Below, piece by piece: positions 1-8,220 of a DNA stretch of 64,000 nt; within the stretch, counting starts at the first letter, position 1, and each line of letters opens with the position of its first letter. The stretch spans positions 700,418-764,417 of the forward strand of contig NC_014926.1 in the NCBI RefSeq assembly GCF_000185805.1, written 5' to 3'. Position numbers and translations under genes: made by a program. Under the pieces are notes generated by a model that worked only from the letters and a program-made list of their open reading frames with translations, was not told the DNA's origin and made no database searches. This DNA comes from Thermovibrio ammonificans HB-1. GTDB taxonomy: Bacteria > Aquificota > Aquificia > Desulfurobacteriales > Desulfurobacteriaceae.

Positions 1-616
1 CCTCTGCCTTTTGAAGGGAGGCTTCAACTTGTTTCTTTTTGGCTTTGAGCTCTTCGAGTTTAGCCTTTATCTGGGCCTCTTTTGCGTTTACTGCCTGAAG
101 GTTGGCTTTTGCGGCTTCGTACTGGGCTTTTACCTCGTCGAACTTCTGTTTTGATACGGCGTCGGCCTCGAGGAGTTTTTTGAACCTGTTGTACGTTTTG
201 AGTGCCAGCTCGTACTGGGCTTGGGCCGCTTTTTTCCGGGCTTTTACTTCTAAGAGGGCTTTGTGGAGCTCTTTGAATGCGGCGTCTATCTCTTTGAGTC
301 CCGCTTTTGCCTTTTCTACGTCGGGTTTAATTGTGGAGCTGTCGATTACTGCAAGAACCTGCCCTTTTTTGACTCTCTCCCCGGCTTTTGCCTTTACCTC
401 TATGAGGTAGCCCGGAACTTTTGGCGAGAGGAGTATCTCTTTTGACGGGATGACGGTTCCAGAGAAGGTGGCGTTGCGGTAAAAGGTCATAACGCCCACC
501 CTTTCCGTTTTAACGCCGGTAACGGTTTTTACTTTTATTGGCTCTGCCTTCTCTTCTGAAGCGCAGGAGCTGAGGGCTAAGAGTATTGAGAGGGCTAAAA
601 TAGCTCTCTTTGCCAT
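1..616 (-). CDS. RND/HlyD-family periplasmic adaptor lipoprotein, C-terminal part beyond the window
   Basis: The reading frame starts at ATG 616 and runs off the left edge, so about 205 N-terminal residues are visible. It opens with a lipoprotein signal (MAKRAILALSILLALSSCAS) with the acceptor Cys near residue 18. A biotinyl-lipoyl-like half follows (KVPGYLIEVKAKAGERVKKG), then a long Ala/Lys/Glu-rich coiled-coil hairpin. This is the layout of membrane fusion proteins of RND efflux pumps (AcrA/CusB type), which link an inner-membrane transporter to an outer-membrane channel. The transporter should lie to the left of the window. A good promoter sits just upstream, so this gene probably heads its own operon. 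The substrate (drug, metal or lipid) cannot be told from this part. Confidence 0.88.
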   Translation of the reverse strand, partial: MAKRAILALSILLALSSCASEEKAEPIKVKTVTGVKTERVGVMTFYRNATFSGTVIPSKEILLSPKVPGYLIEVKAKAGERVKKGQVLAVIDSSTIKPDVEKAKAGLKEIDAAFKELHKALLEVKARKKAAQAQYELALKTYNRFKKLLEADAVSKQKFDEVKAQYEAAKANLQAVNAKEAQIKAKLEELKAKKKQVEASLQKAE

Positions 617-652
617 TTGAAACCTCTCTAACCTGATTTTGGCTGAATCATT

Positions 653-680
653 ATCTTATTAGAATTTAGTATCATGTCAA
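653..680 (-). promoter_or_regulatory. Sigma-70-type promoter of the efflux adaptor gene
   Basis: Read on the minus strand there is a perfect -35 TTGACA (675-680), a 16-base spacer and a -10 TAAGAT (653-658). A transcript would begin near 646, about 30 bases before the ATG at 616. The stretch is AT-rich and lies between two same-strand genes, so it probably separates the efflux operon from the amidotransferase gene upstream. Confidence 0.6.
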
Positions 681-685
681 GGTTG

Positions 686-1357
686 TTACAGGCGGAGGAA
701 GAACTCTACGAAAACGTCGGCGTAGAGTTTGAGCTTCTTCCACTCCTGAGGGGTCGCAAGAATCTCTTCTTTCGAGATTCCTTCCTCTTGAAGCTCGTTT
801 TTATAGGCCTCTATCCACTTCTCTATCCCTTCGGGGGTAACTTCCAGGTGGAACTGTAGGCCAACAACCTGTCTGCCTATTCTGAAGGCCTGGTTCTTGT
901 ACATTGCAGATGAGGCGAGCTTAACCGCTCCTTTCGGGAGGTCGAAGGTGTCGCCGTGCCAGTGGAAAACGGTTATGGGGTCTCTGTAGAGGAGCTCAAG
1001 CTCCATCTGGGGGTATATGGGCTTCCACCCTATCTCTTTGCCCCACTCTCCCTTGTAGACTTTTCCGCCGAAGGTATCGGCAATGAGCTGGCACCCCAGA
1101 CATACGCCGAGGAGCTTCTTCCCGGCCCTATAGGCCTGCGCTATCAGCTCCTTCTCCTCTTTCAGGAACGGGTATTTCTCCTCTTCGTATACTCCCATAG
1201 GTCCGCCGAGTACAACGAGGATGTCGAACTCCTCTGGGGAGGGGAACTCTCCGTTATAGGCCTCGAACTCTTTACACTCTACTCCCCGCCTCTCAAACAG
1301 CTCTTTAAATGAACCGAGGTCTTCGAACTCTATGTTCTTTACGGCCGCCAGTTTCAA
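686..1357 (-). CDS. Class I glutamine amidotransferase (GATase1) domain protein
   Basis: This 223-residue stand-alone GATase1 domain has all three catalytic elements: the nucleophile elbow GVCLGCQ (Cys86) and the His/Glu pair in QFHLEVTPE (His170, Glu172). Proteins of this size resemble the GMP-synthase-like amidotransferase family and usually transfer amide nitrogen or cleave gamma-glutamyl bonds. The substrate is unknown here, and no synthetase domain is fused. The start is TTG at 1357, overlapping the TGA of tldD (TTGA junction), which implies translational coupling. Neighbouring nadE plus nitrilase also use glutamine nitrogen, but a functional link is only a guess. Confidence 0.85.
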   Translation of the reverse strand: MKLAAVKNIEFEDLGSFKELFERRGVECKEFEAYNGEFPSPEEFDILVVLGGPMGVYEEEKYPFLKEEKELIAQAYRAGKKLLGVCLGCQLIADTFGGKVYKGEWGKEIGWKPIYPQMELELLYRDPITVFHWHGDTFDLPKGAVKLASSAMYKNQAFRIGRQVVGLQFHLEVTPEGIEKWIEAYKNELQEEGISKEEILATPQEWKKLKLYADVFVEFFLRL

Positions 1358-2736
1358 CTGGTTCCTCCGACAGTTATGCTGGGTATTCTAAGTGTGGGAA
1401 TGCCATCTGAAACGGGTACGCCCTGACCGTCTTTACCGCAGGTGCCTATCGAGAAGTTGAGGTCGTTTCCTACGGCGTCTATCTCCTTTAATACCTGGGG
1501 GCCGTTGCCGATTAGGGACGCCCCCTTAATGGGAACCGTTACCTCTCCGTTCTCTATCAGGTATGCTTCGGAGACTTCGAAGACGAAATCTCCGTTAACC
1601 GTGTTAACCTGCCCGCCGCCCATTTTTACAACGAGTATTCCCTTCTCGGTGCTCTTTATTATCTCTTGAGGGTCGCTCTCTCCGGGCGCAACGTAGGTGT
1701 TCGTCATTCTCGGTATGGGAACGTGCATGTAGGACTGTCTTCTACCGTTGCCCGTGGGCATACCTCCAGATTTCATAGCTTCAAGGGTGTCGTACATGTA
1801 CCCTTTAAGGACACCGTTCTCTATGAGGACGTTTTTGCCGGTAGGGGTTCCCTCGTCGTCGTAACCGGAGGAGCCGTACTTGCCTTTCATGAAGCCGTCG
1901 TCTACCACCGTTATGAGGGGAGAGGCCACCTCTTCTCCCAGCTTGTTGGCGTAAACCGACAACCCTTGGTTGGCGAGGTCGGCTTCAAGGCCGTGGCCGA
2001 CCGCTTCGTGAATCATCGTGCCTCCGGCTTGGGAGGAGAGGACAACCGTGAACTTTCCCGAGGGCGCCGGCCTGGCCTTGAGCATGGTAAGCGCCCTTTC
2101 GGCCGCCTTGGAGGCTATCTCTTCGGGAGAAACCCTCTCAAAGAGGGAGTAGTCTCCCAGGTGGCCTACGGGCTCGTAGCCGGTTTGGAGCTCTATGCCG
2201 TTTGAAGCAACAACGAGGGTGTAGAAAACCACCCTCGGTCTGAGGTCTTCTACTATCTGGCCGGTTGTGTTCACTACAACAACTTCTTGAATCTGGTCCC
2301 GTAGAACAACGGTAACCTGCTTTACTCTGTCTCCGTAGGAGCGGGCCTTTTCGTTGGCCCTTTTGAGGAGCTCAACTTTTCTCTCTACCGGTATGTCGAG
2401 GTCGTGCCCCTCACATATTTTCTCGTAACGGGGCTCTTTCTCGGTAAAGTCGAGGGTTACCTCTTTTTCTGCCGCTGCGGCTGCGGCAAGGTTCTCTATT
2501 ACCTCCAGTATCGCCTTCTGCGAGAGTTTGTTTGTAAATCCGTAATAGGTTTTAAAGTTCTTTATAAACCTTATGCCTACGCCTACCTCGATGCCGTTGC
2601 TGAGGTTCTCTATTCTGTTCTCCTCGCACTTACCCGAGAAGGTGAAGCGCCTCTCGAAGAAGAGGTCTCCGAAGTCTGCTCCCCTTTTTTTCAGCTCCCT
2701 TGCTCCGAACTCTCCCAGTTCTTTGAAGTCCACCAT
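1354..2736 (-). CDS. tldD: TldD-type metalloprotease
   Basis: This 460-residue member of the TldD/PmbA (U62) family carries the zinc motif HEAVGHGLEAD (His243, Glu244, His248, Asp253). That motif defines the catalytic TldD half of the TldD/TldE heterodimer, which degrades or matures small peptides and leader peptides. Its likely partner PmbA/TldE is encoded separately at 20038-21369 and lacks this motif. Length is normal for the family. It starts at ATG 2736, immediately after the nadE stop codon, so it belongs to the same minus-strand transcript as nadE. Confidence 0.93.
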   Translation of the reverse strand: MVDFKELGEFGARELKKRGADFGDLFFERRFTFSGKCEENRIENLSNGIEVGVGIRFIKNFKTYYGFTNKLSQKAILEVIENLAAAAAAEKEVTLDFTEKEPRYEKICEGHDLDIPVERKVELLKRANEKARSYGDRVKQVTVVLRDQIQEVVVVNTTGQIVEDLRPRVVFYTLVVASNGIELQTGYEPVGHLGDYSLFERVSPEEIASKAAERALTMLKARPAPSGKFTVVLSSQAGGTMIHEAVGHGLEADLANQGLSVYANKLGEEVASPLITVVDDGFMKGKYGSSGYDDEGTPTGKNVLIENGVLKGYMYDTLEAMKSGGMPTGNGRRQSYMHVPIPRMTNTYVAPGESDPQEIIKSTEKGILVVKMGGGQVNTVNGDFVFEVSEAYLIENGEVTVPIKGASLIGNGPQVLKEIDAVGNDLNFSIGTCGKDGQGVPVSDGIPTLRIPSITVGGTS

Positions 2737-2737
2737 T

Positions 2738-3574
2738 TTAAAGCCCCCAGTCTCTTAGGTAGAGGAAGTCTTTATCCACTGTGCGCTGGGCAATTTTACA
2801 AATAATCGGGAGCTTCCGTTTGTACTGGCTCCTCTTTACCATTGAGAGGACTCTTTCAACTTTCTTCGGCTCGAAGAGTTTTTTAAGCTCTGCGGAGCTC
2901 AGCCGTAGGTCTACGTACCCTATGAGTATCTGGTCCAGCTCCCTGTAGGTGAGTCCGATTTCCCCTTCGTCTGTTTGGCCCGGCCAGAGGTCGGCCGACG
3001 GTTTCTTTTTAACTATTCGCTCGGGAACGCCCGTAAACTCGGCAAGCTGCCACACTTGGGTTTTGTATAGGTCCCCTAATGGGTTAACGTCGTGGGCACT
3101 GTCTCCCCACCTGGTTGAGTACCCTATGAGCAGCTCGCTTTTGTTGCTCGTTCCTATTACCAAGGCCCCTTTCCAGTGGGCGAAGTCGTAGAGGATGCTC
3201 ATCCTCTCGCGGGCCATTTTGTTGCCTTTCCTTACGGGGTCGGCCTCTTGAAACCTGCTGTAGTAGGCGTCTATCTGGGGAGTTATGTCTATCTCGTGGA
3301 ACTCTATGCCGAGAACCTGGGCTACGAGTTTTGCGTCTTCCCTCGATGAGGGGGAAGAGGTTCTGTATGGCATGGAGATGCCTATTACGTTGTTGTTCCC
3401 GAGGGCCTTTACTGCGAGAAACGCTGCCAGGGAGGAGTCTACTCCTCCCGAGAGGCCCACAACTGCCTTGGAGAAGCCGGCCTTTTGAAGCTCTTCCCTT
3501 ATGAATCCGGCCAGAACCGACTCTATAAACGCCGGGTCTTTAAGCTTCAGGAGTTCAGAAATTTTCTCTCTCAT
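2738..3574 (-). CDS. nadE: NAD+ synthetase, ammonia-type catalytic subunit
   Basis: The 278-residue ATP-pyrophosphatase-fold protein has the PP-loop SGGVDSS (residues 42-48) and the downstream NadE motif GTSNKSELLIGY. It adenylates nicotinate adenine dinucleotide and replaces the AMP with ammonia to give NAD+. The size equals the short NH3-dependent enzymes, without the N-terminal glutaminase domain of long NadE. A separate nitrilase-fold gene lies directly upstream and overlaps it by 20 bases. The two together therefore reproduce the parts of glutamine-dependent NAD synthetase as separate chains. Confidence 0.93.
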   Translation of the reverse strand: MREKISELLKLKDPAFIESVLAGFIREELQKAGFSKAVVGLSGGVDSSLAAFLAVKALGNNNVIGISMPYRTSSPSSREDAKLVAQVLGIEFHEIDITPQIDAYYSRFQEADPVRKGNKMARERMSILYDFAHWKGALVIGTSNKSELLIGYSTRWGDSAHDVNPLGDLYKTQVWQLAEFTGVPERIVKKKPSADLWPGQTDEGEIGLTYRELDQILIGYVDLRLSSAELKKLFEPKKVERVLSMVKRSQYKRKLPIICKIAQRTVDKDFLYLRDWGL

Positions 3575-4403
3575 TGAGAGCTCTCCTCAGGTTCTCTAAG
3601 GTTAAAAGGGGCTTTTCGTCCCTCAGGAGCGGAAGGCTTATCCGTGCAGCCCTAACGGCCTCGTCTTTAACCTCTCCGTAGATGAGTTCCTCTTGGAAGG
3701 GGGAGGCCTGAGCCTCTACTTCTCCGAAGGGGTTGCAGATGAAAGAACAGCCGGAGAAGGTGAAGCCGTCTTCACACCCGACCCTGTTTGCGTAGATGAA
3801 GTAGCTACCGGTCATCCTTGAGTAGAACTCGCCCATGTTGAGCCAGACTTCGGCGTTTCCGAACATTTCCTTCTCCCTGTAGCCCCTTCCGGGGCTTGCG
3901 GAGAGGGCGAAGATTGTTGAGGCCCCTTGAATGAAGGCGAGGTAAACGGTAGACATGTGCCACAGGTCTTCACAGATGAGGGTTACGCTCTTTCCGGCTA
4001 AAGAGCTGAAAACCTCTACCCGATTGCCTGCCGCTGTAAAGCGGCCTTCGTCGAACATTCCGTAGGTGGGAAGGTAGACCTTTCTGTGGACGTGTTTTAT
4101 CGCCCCTCCCTCTATGTAAAGGGCCGAGTTGTAGAAGAGGTGTTCGGAGCTCTCTTCTATCAACCCTACTATCAGGGCTATCTCCCTGCTCAGCTCGATT
4201 AAGGGGGTGAGCCTCGGGTCGCTAAGCCTTACCGCAACTTCGAAGGTGAGGTCTTGGAGGTTGTAGCCGGTAAGGTTGAGCTCGGGGAAGAGGCAGAGCT
4301 TCGCCCCCCTTCCCTTGGCCTCTCGGGCCATCTCCACCGTTTTCCTGATGTTCTCTTCCAGCTCTCCGAGCTTAGAGCGAAACTGGGCAACGGCAACTCT
4401 CAT
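3555..4403 (-). CDS. Nitrilase-superfamily amidohydrolase, probable glutaminase partner of NadE
   Basis: This 282-residue carbon-nitrogen hydrolase keeps the full nitrilase triad: Glu41 (FPELNLTGY), Lys108 (HRKVYLPTYGMFDEGRF) and Cys144 (LICEDLWH). The YLPTYGMFDEGRF segment is typical of the glutaminase domain of glutamine-dependent NAD synthetase. The gene overlaps nadE by 20 bases, so both chains are made from one message. I infer that it hydrolyses glutamine to feed ammonia to NadE. The start is placed at ATG 4403, which has a GGTGG-type ribosome site. An in-frame GTG at 4412 is possible but less well placed. Confidence 0.82.
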   Translation of the reverse strand: MRVAVAQFRSKLGELEENIRKTVEMAREAKGRGAKLCLFPELNLTGYNLQDLTFEVAVRLSDPRLTPLIELSREIALIVGLIEESSEHLFYNSALYIEGGAIKHVHRKVYLPTYGMFDEGRFTAAGNRVEVFSSLAGKSVTLICEDLWHMSTVYLAFIQGASTIFALSASPGRGYREKEMFGNAEVWLNMGEFYSRMTGSYFIYANRVGCEDGFTFSGCSFICNPFGEVEAQASPFQEELIYGEVKDEAVRAARISLPLLRDEKPLLTLENLRRALNERENF

Positions 4404-4405
4404 CT

Positions 4406-5608
4406 CTACCACCTTACAGTGAGCCTGAACGACGTTTTTAAAGTGCCTCCGCTTCCCAGGCCCCTGAAGAGTTTAAACCTAATGATACCATCAGCCAGCT
4501 TGGCCCAAAACGCCGTAAGCGATACACCCACCGAGGTCAGGAGCTTCTCGGGGGAGTTGTTTGCACCCACCCCCGCCTGCAAGGTGGGCTCGGCGTAAAC
4601 GGACCTGTCTATGACCGGGAACCTGTAGCTTACCGTTCCAAGGAGGTAGCGCTTGAAGCTCTTAGCCTCTCCTCTGTAGCCTTCTATAGGAACGGAGAGC
4701 TTGTAGCCGGTTCCCGAAAAGCCCACTTTCGTAGCACCTACCAGGCTGTAGTTGAAGGTTCTTGTCCCTTTTAAGTGGAAACTTTTGAAGTGCCCTGCCG
4801 AAACGGCGCCTGTTGTTAAATCGGAGATTACGGGCGCTGCGTAGCTTACAGATACCCAACTCCTGCTTCCCACGGTGTAGTAAACCATATCCGTTGTTCT
4901 GTCTAACTCGTAACTGCCGTTTAAGTAGTAGATTCGCTTATCGGATAGGAGCGAGTTGTAGAAGGTAAACGTTGGTGAAACTCCGAAGGAGAACTTGTGG
5001 ACCTTTGTAGGGTCTAAGTAGAAAAGGGCGGAGACCGGCGTTGAAATGGTTTCCACCCTGGTTTTCCCGAGCTCTCTACCTGTGTCTACAACGGTTACAA
5101 CGCTTGAACTCCTGTAAACCCCGGCATCGAAGGTAACGTTCTCTGCCACCCTGTAGAGTCTTACCTTTACAAACTGGCTGTCGCTTTCATCTTGGGTGTT
5201 GAACCACTTTGTAAACCCTACAAAGAGCCTGTTGCCCATTCCCAGCAGGTTGTAGTCCCTAATCTCCAGCCCCGCCCTGTAGGAGCCGTCGCTCTTTAAC
5301 CTGAACCTGGGCAGGGGAACCACGGGGAACTTCTCCTTAACCCTGATAACCACAACCACGCCGCCCTTTTCCCTTAAAACCTCGGCTTTTACACTGTAGA
5401 AAAGGTGGGTGTTAAGCAGGTTCCTTATAGACTCCTTCAGTTTCTTCTCGGAGAAGGGCTCACCGGGCCTTAGGAGGAGCTCCCTGAGGACGAACTCCTT
5501 TTTAGTCCAGCGCAGGCCCACCACCTTAATCGCCTTTACCACCGGGGCGTGGGCAGCGTAGGCGCCTGTTGCGGCCAGAACCGCTAAGAGGGGCACGGCC
5601 CGTCTCAT
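4406..5608 (-). CDS. Small Omp85-family outer-membrane protein with a single POTRA domain
   Basis: This 400-residue precursor begins with a signal peptide ending in GAYAA near residue 19. One POTRA-like domain follows (IKVVGLRWTKKEFVLRELL ... NLLNTHLFYSV, about residues 25-110), then a Tyr/Ser/Val-rich transmembrane beta-barrel that ends in an aromatic residue (TVRW). It is much shorter than BamA and more like the short surface-antigen or PlpD/patatin-associated Omp85 proteins. It could help insert proteins or lipids in the outer membrane, but the substrate is unknown. It overlaps the DUF2905 gene by an ATGA junction. Confidence 0.75.
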   Translation of the reverse strand: MRRAVPLLAVLAATGAYAAHAPVVKAIKVVGLRWTKKEFVLRELLLRPGEPFSEKKLKESIRNLLNTHLFYSVKAEVLREKGGVVVVIRVKEKFPVVPLPRFRLKSDGSYRAGLEIRDYNLLGMGNRLFVGFTKWFNTQDESDSQFVKVRLYRVAENVTFDAGVYRSSSVVTVVDTGRELGKTRVETISTPVSALFYLDPTKVHKFSFGVSPTFTFYNSLLSDKRIYYLNGSYELDRTTDMVYYTVGSRSWVSVSYAAPVISDLTTGAVSAGHFKSFHLKGTRTFNYSLVGATKVGFSGTGYKLSVPIEGYRGEAKSFKRYLLGTVSYRFPVIDRSVYAEPTLQAGVGANNSPEKLLTSVGVSLTAFWAKLADGIIRFKLFRGLGSGGTLKTSFRLTVRW

Positions 5609-5847
5609 TGTTTCCTCGTAAAGAAGAAGAGGAGGAACGAAAGTAGCGACAGTAGCAGGCTTACAAGGAGGCTCGTTGTAATCGGGAAGTAGAAGACGAA
5701 GTTATCCTTCTTTATGTAGATATCTCCCGGCAGCCTCCCTAAGGGAATTCCCGAGCTTCCCAGCTTTGCAACTACAATCAGAACGATACCGAACGCAACA
5801 AGCGTAACGCCCACAAATATCAGCAGCTTTCCTATCTCTTCCACCAT
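5605..5847 (-). CDS. DUF2905-family small membrane protein
   Basis: This is an 80-residue protein with two transmembrane helices (about residues 7-28 and 52-76). They flank a conserved-looking loop, GIPLGRLPGDIYIKKDN, which is characteristic of the DUF2905 family. The biochemical function of the family is unknown. It sits between dgkA and the Omp85-like gene with start/stop overlaps on both sides (TGATG and ATGA), so it is certainly co-transcribed with them. Confidence 0.85.
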   Translation of the reverse strand: MVEEIGKLLIFVGVTLVAFGIVLIVVAKLGSSGIPLGRLPGDIYIKKDNFVFYFPITTSLLVSLLLSLLSFLLFFFTRKQ

Positions 5848-6215
5848 CAGCTTAACCTCCTTATCAGCTCCGGTAGTACAACGGTCAAATCCACAGTAAG
5901 CGCAAAGAGCCCCACCGACAGAACCGCCGCAGCAGCAGCGTCCTTTGCCAGTTTGGCACTCGGTTTAAACTCGCTCGTGGCCGTATCTACGGCCCGCTCA
6001 ACTGCGGTGTTCAGGAGCTCTACAACGAGAACCGAGAAGTTTATGAACCCCACCAAAATGGCCGTGCAGCCGTTTAAGACCGCCAGAGAAACGGCGGTTC
6101 CCGTTAGGCTTAGAGCGAGGTTAATCCTGAAGTGGACATCCTCGCGGAAGGCGCCCAGAAAGCCCTCAACTGCGAACCCTATCCCCTTTATCACTCCCTT
6201 TACCGTTTTCGTCAT
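5847..6215 (-). CDS. dgkA: Diacylglycerol kinase (undecaprenol kinase) DgkA
   Basis: This 122-residue integral membrane kinase has the family signature LLNTAVERAVDTAT (about residues 80-93), followed by the KLAKDAAAAAV helix. DgkA-type enzymes phosphorylate diacylglycerol or undecaprenol at the inner membrane. The gene follows the pgpH-like gene and overlaps its end by 50 bases (6166-6215). In many bacteria phoH, the 7TM-HD gene, ybeY and dgkA occur in that order. Here the first, second and fourth are present and ybeY is absent. Confidence 0.9.
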   Translation of the reverse strand: MTKTVKGVIKGIGFAVEGFLGAFREDVHFRINLALSLTGTAVSLAVLNGCTAILVGFINFSVLVVELLNTAVERAVDTATSEFKPSAKLAKDAAAAAVLSVGLFALTVDLTVVLPELIRRLS

Positions 6216-8220
6216 CGGGGTACTCTATACGGTTGTGGTATATACCCGACAGAACCTTCTTAAACACCTTCTCTATAAGGCTTATGTCCTTTAAAGATAG
6301 ACCGCTCTGGTTTAGCTGGCCCTCCTCTACAAGCTCCATTATCAGCTTATGGATAACCTTCCCCAGGTCGAGCTCCTTGTCCTTCATAGACCTTACTGCC
6401 GCCTCAACGGTATCTGCCATCATTACTATCCCCGACTCTTTAAACTGGGGCTTTGGGCCGGGGTAGCGGTAAATTTTTTCGTTCACCTTGTTGCCGTACA
6501 GCTCCTTGGCCTTGTGGTAGAAGTACTTCATCAGCTTCGTTCCGTGGTGCTGGCGGATTATCTCTATGACCTTTTCGGGCAGTTTGTACTTCCTGCCGAG
6601 CTCCTCCCCGTACTCCACGTGGGAGCGCAGTATTGCCGCGCTCTTTTCCGGTGGGAGCTTGTCGTGGATGTTTACTCCCGTCTGGTTCTCTATGAAGGCC
6701 TGTGGGTTTTTCAGCTTCCCTATGTCGTGGAACAGGCCTCCGGCCTTTGCAAGCAGGGCGTTTGCTCCTATCGCCTCTGCGGCTGCCTCTGCGAGGGTTG
6801 CAACCATAACCGAGTGGCTGTAGGTTCCCGGAGCCTTCAGAATCAGCTTCCTCAGTAAGGGGTGGTTGAGGTTTATCAGCTCCATGTAGACTATATCGGT
6901 TGTGAAGTTAAACAGGTTGATAATCAGCGGGCTCAGGCCGTTAACTACAACGGCGGTTATTACGGCGCCGATGGCTGTGAGTGCCAGCTGGACCGGCAGC
7001 TGAACTTTTACGGCAAAGCCGAAGTAGTAAATGTAGAGGAGGGACTGGGCTAGCGCGGTTACTACCATGCCCTTAAGGGCACTTTTGTAGATAACCTCCC
7101 GACTCTTGAACTTCCTTGAGTCGAAAGCTGCAAAAACCGAGCCTACGATTACCGGGATTATCAGGAGCTCCGGCCTTGAGAGGTTGAAGCCCGAAAGGAG
7201 TGCAACCGGTATCGAGTGGAGAACTGCAACTTTTTTGTTTATGAACATGGAGGCGAAAACCACCGATGTAACAACCGGAACGTATATGAGGCTTTCGTTT
7301 ACCGGAAGGTTCAGGCTCTCTACGATTAGCTTCGCCAGGTAGGTGAAGAGTTTTATTAGGAATATGTCGAGTGTAATTGCCGAGAGAGAAAAGAGGATGT
7401 TTTTGAACTCTGCTGCAGAGGGGCTGATTATCCTGTAGAGCCTGAGAACCGAGTAGTAGAGCAGCAGCGTCAGCAGGAATATGGAGATGTACTTGTTGAG
7501 GCTCTTGCCTTTACTCTTTGCCTCCTGGAGGAGCTTCAGCTTCTCTGCTGCCTCGGGGGTTACCTTCTCCCCCTTTTTTACTATCACCTCCCCCTTTTGA
7601 ACCTCAACGAGAACCGGCTTAACGCTTGAGCGGGCCTTTTCCCACAGCTTTTCCGTTTCCGTCTTGTTGAAAACGAAGTTGGGGGAAAGGTGAACCTTTC
7701 CTACAACCTCTCGGGCCACTTTCTTGCCCAGGAGCTTCTCCACGTCTTCCTTGAAGAGCTCCTCCGCCTGCTTCTGGCTTAAAAAGGCGTTCAGGGGCAT
7801 CTGCTTCAGCTTTCCCCCTTTCTCAACCTCTACCTGGGAGTACCCTTTGGGAACCTCGGAGATGATTCCCCGCTGGTAGTAGGAGGTGATTATCCCCTTT
7901 AGGAGCTCCTTCTGGTGCTTGTTGAGCAACTGGAGCCCTTCAACCTCTTTCAGGGCCTTTGTGAAGCTCTCGGGGGTGTACTTTACTCTCGGCAGAACCC
8001 GTTTAACAGCCTCTTCCCTTGCCCTCTCTGTGGCCTCTTTATCCACCAGAACTGCAGAGACGGGTGAGCGAACGTCTACCGGGCTCACCTGACCCGGCTT
8101 GAGGGCGGGAACGTTAACGAAGCTGAAGGGGAGCAGCAAAAAGGTGACTATTACACTTGCAAGGAGAACGAGGCCGTATTTAAAGAGGCTATCCCTCTTT
8201 TCCTGCTTCAAACTCTTCAT
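6166..8220 (-). CDS. pgpH: 7TM-HD protein, PgpH-like cyclic di-AMP phosphodiesterase
   Basis: The 684-residue protein begins with one transmembrane helix (residues 14-35). A large extracytoplasmic 7TMR-HD domain follows (about 40-245), then a block of about seven helices (about 250-450) and a cytoplasmic HD domain. The HD domain shows APGTYSHSVMVATLAE, the metal motif LFHDIGKLKNP and the downstream RQHHGT. This is the architecture of PgpH, which hydrolyses cyclic di-AMP. The start overlaps phoH by 32 bases and the end overlaps dgkA by 50. Cyclic di-AMP specificity is inferred from architecture; no cyclase is visible in the window. Confidence 0.85.
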   Translation of the reverse strand: MKSLKQEKRDSLFKYGLVLLASVIVTFLLLPFSFVNVPALKPGQVSPVDVRSPVSAVLVDKEATERAREEAVKRVLPRVKYTPESFTKALKEVEGLQLLNKHQKELLKGIITSYYQRGIISEVPKGYSQVEVEKGGKLKQMPLNAFLSQKQAEELFKEDVEKLLGKKVAREVVGKVHLSPNFVFNKTETEKLWEKARSSVKPVLVEVQKGEVIVKKGEKVTPEAAEKLKLLQEAKSKGKSLNKYISIFLLTLLLYYSVLRLYRIISPSAAEFKNILFSLSAITLDIFLIKLFTYLAKLIVESLNLPVNESLIYVPVVTSVVFASMFINKKVAVLHSIPVALLSGFNLSRPELLIIPVIVGSVFAAFDSRKFKSREVIYKSALKGMVVTALAQSLLYIYYFGFAVKVQLPVQLALTAIGAVITAVVVNGLSPLIINLFNFTTDIVYMELINLNHPLLRKLILKAPGTYSHSVMVATLAEAAAEAIGANALLAKAGGLFHDIGKLKNPQAFIENQTGVNIHDKLPPEKSAAILRSHVEYGEELGRKYKLPEKVIEIIRQHHGTKLMKYFYHKAKELYGNKVNEKIYRYPGPKPQFKESGIVMMADTVEAAVRSMKDKELDLGKVIHKLIMELVEEGQLNQSGLSLKDISLIEKVFKKVLSGIYHNRIEYPDDENGKGSDKGDRVRS

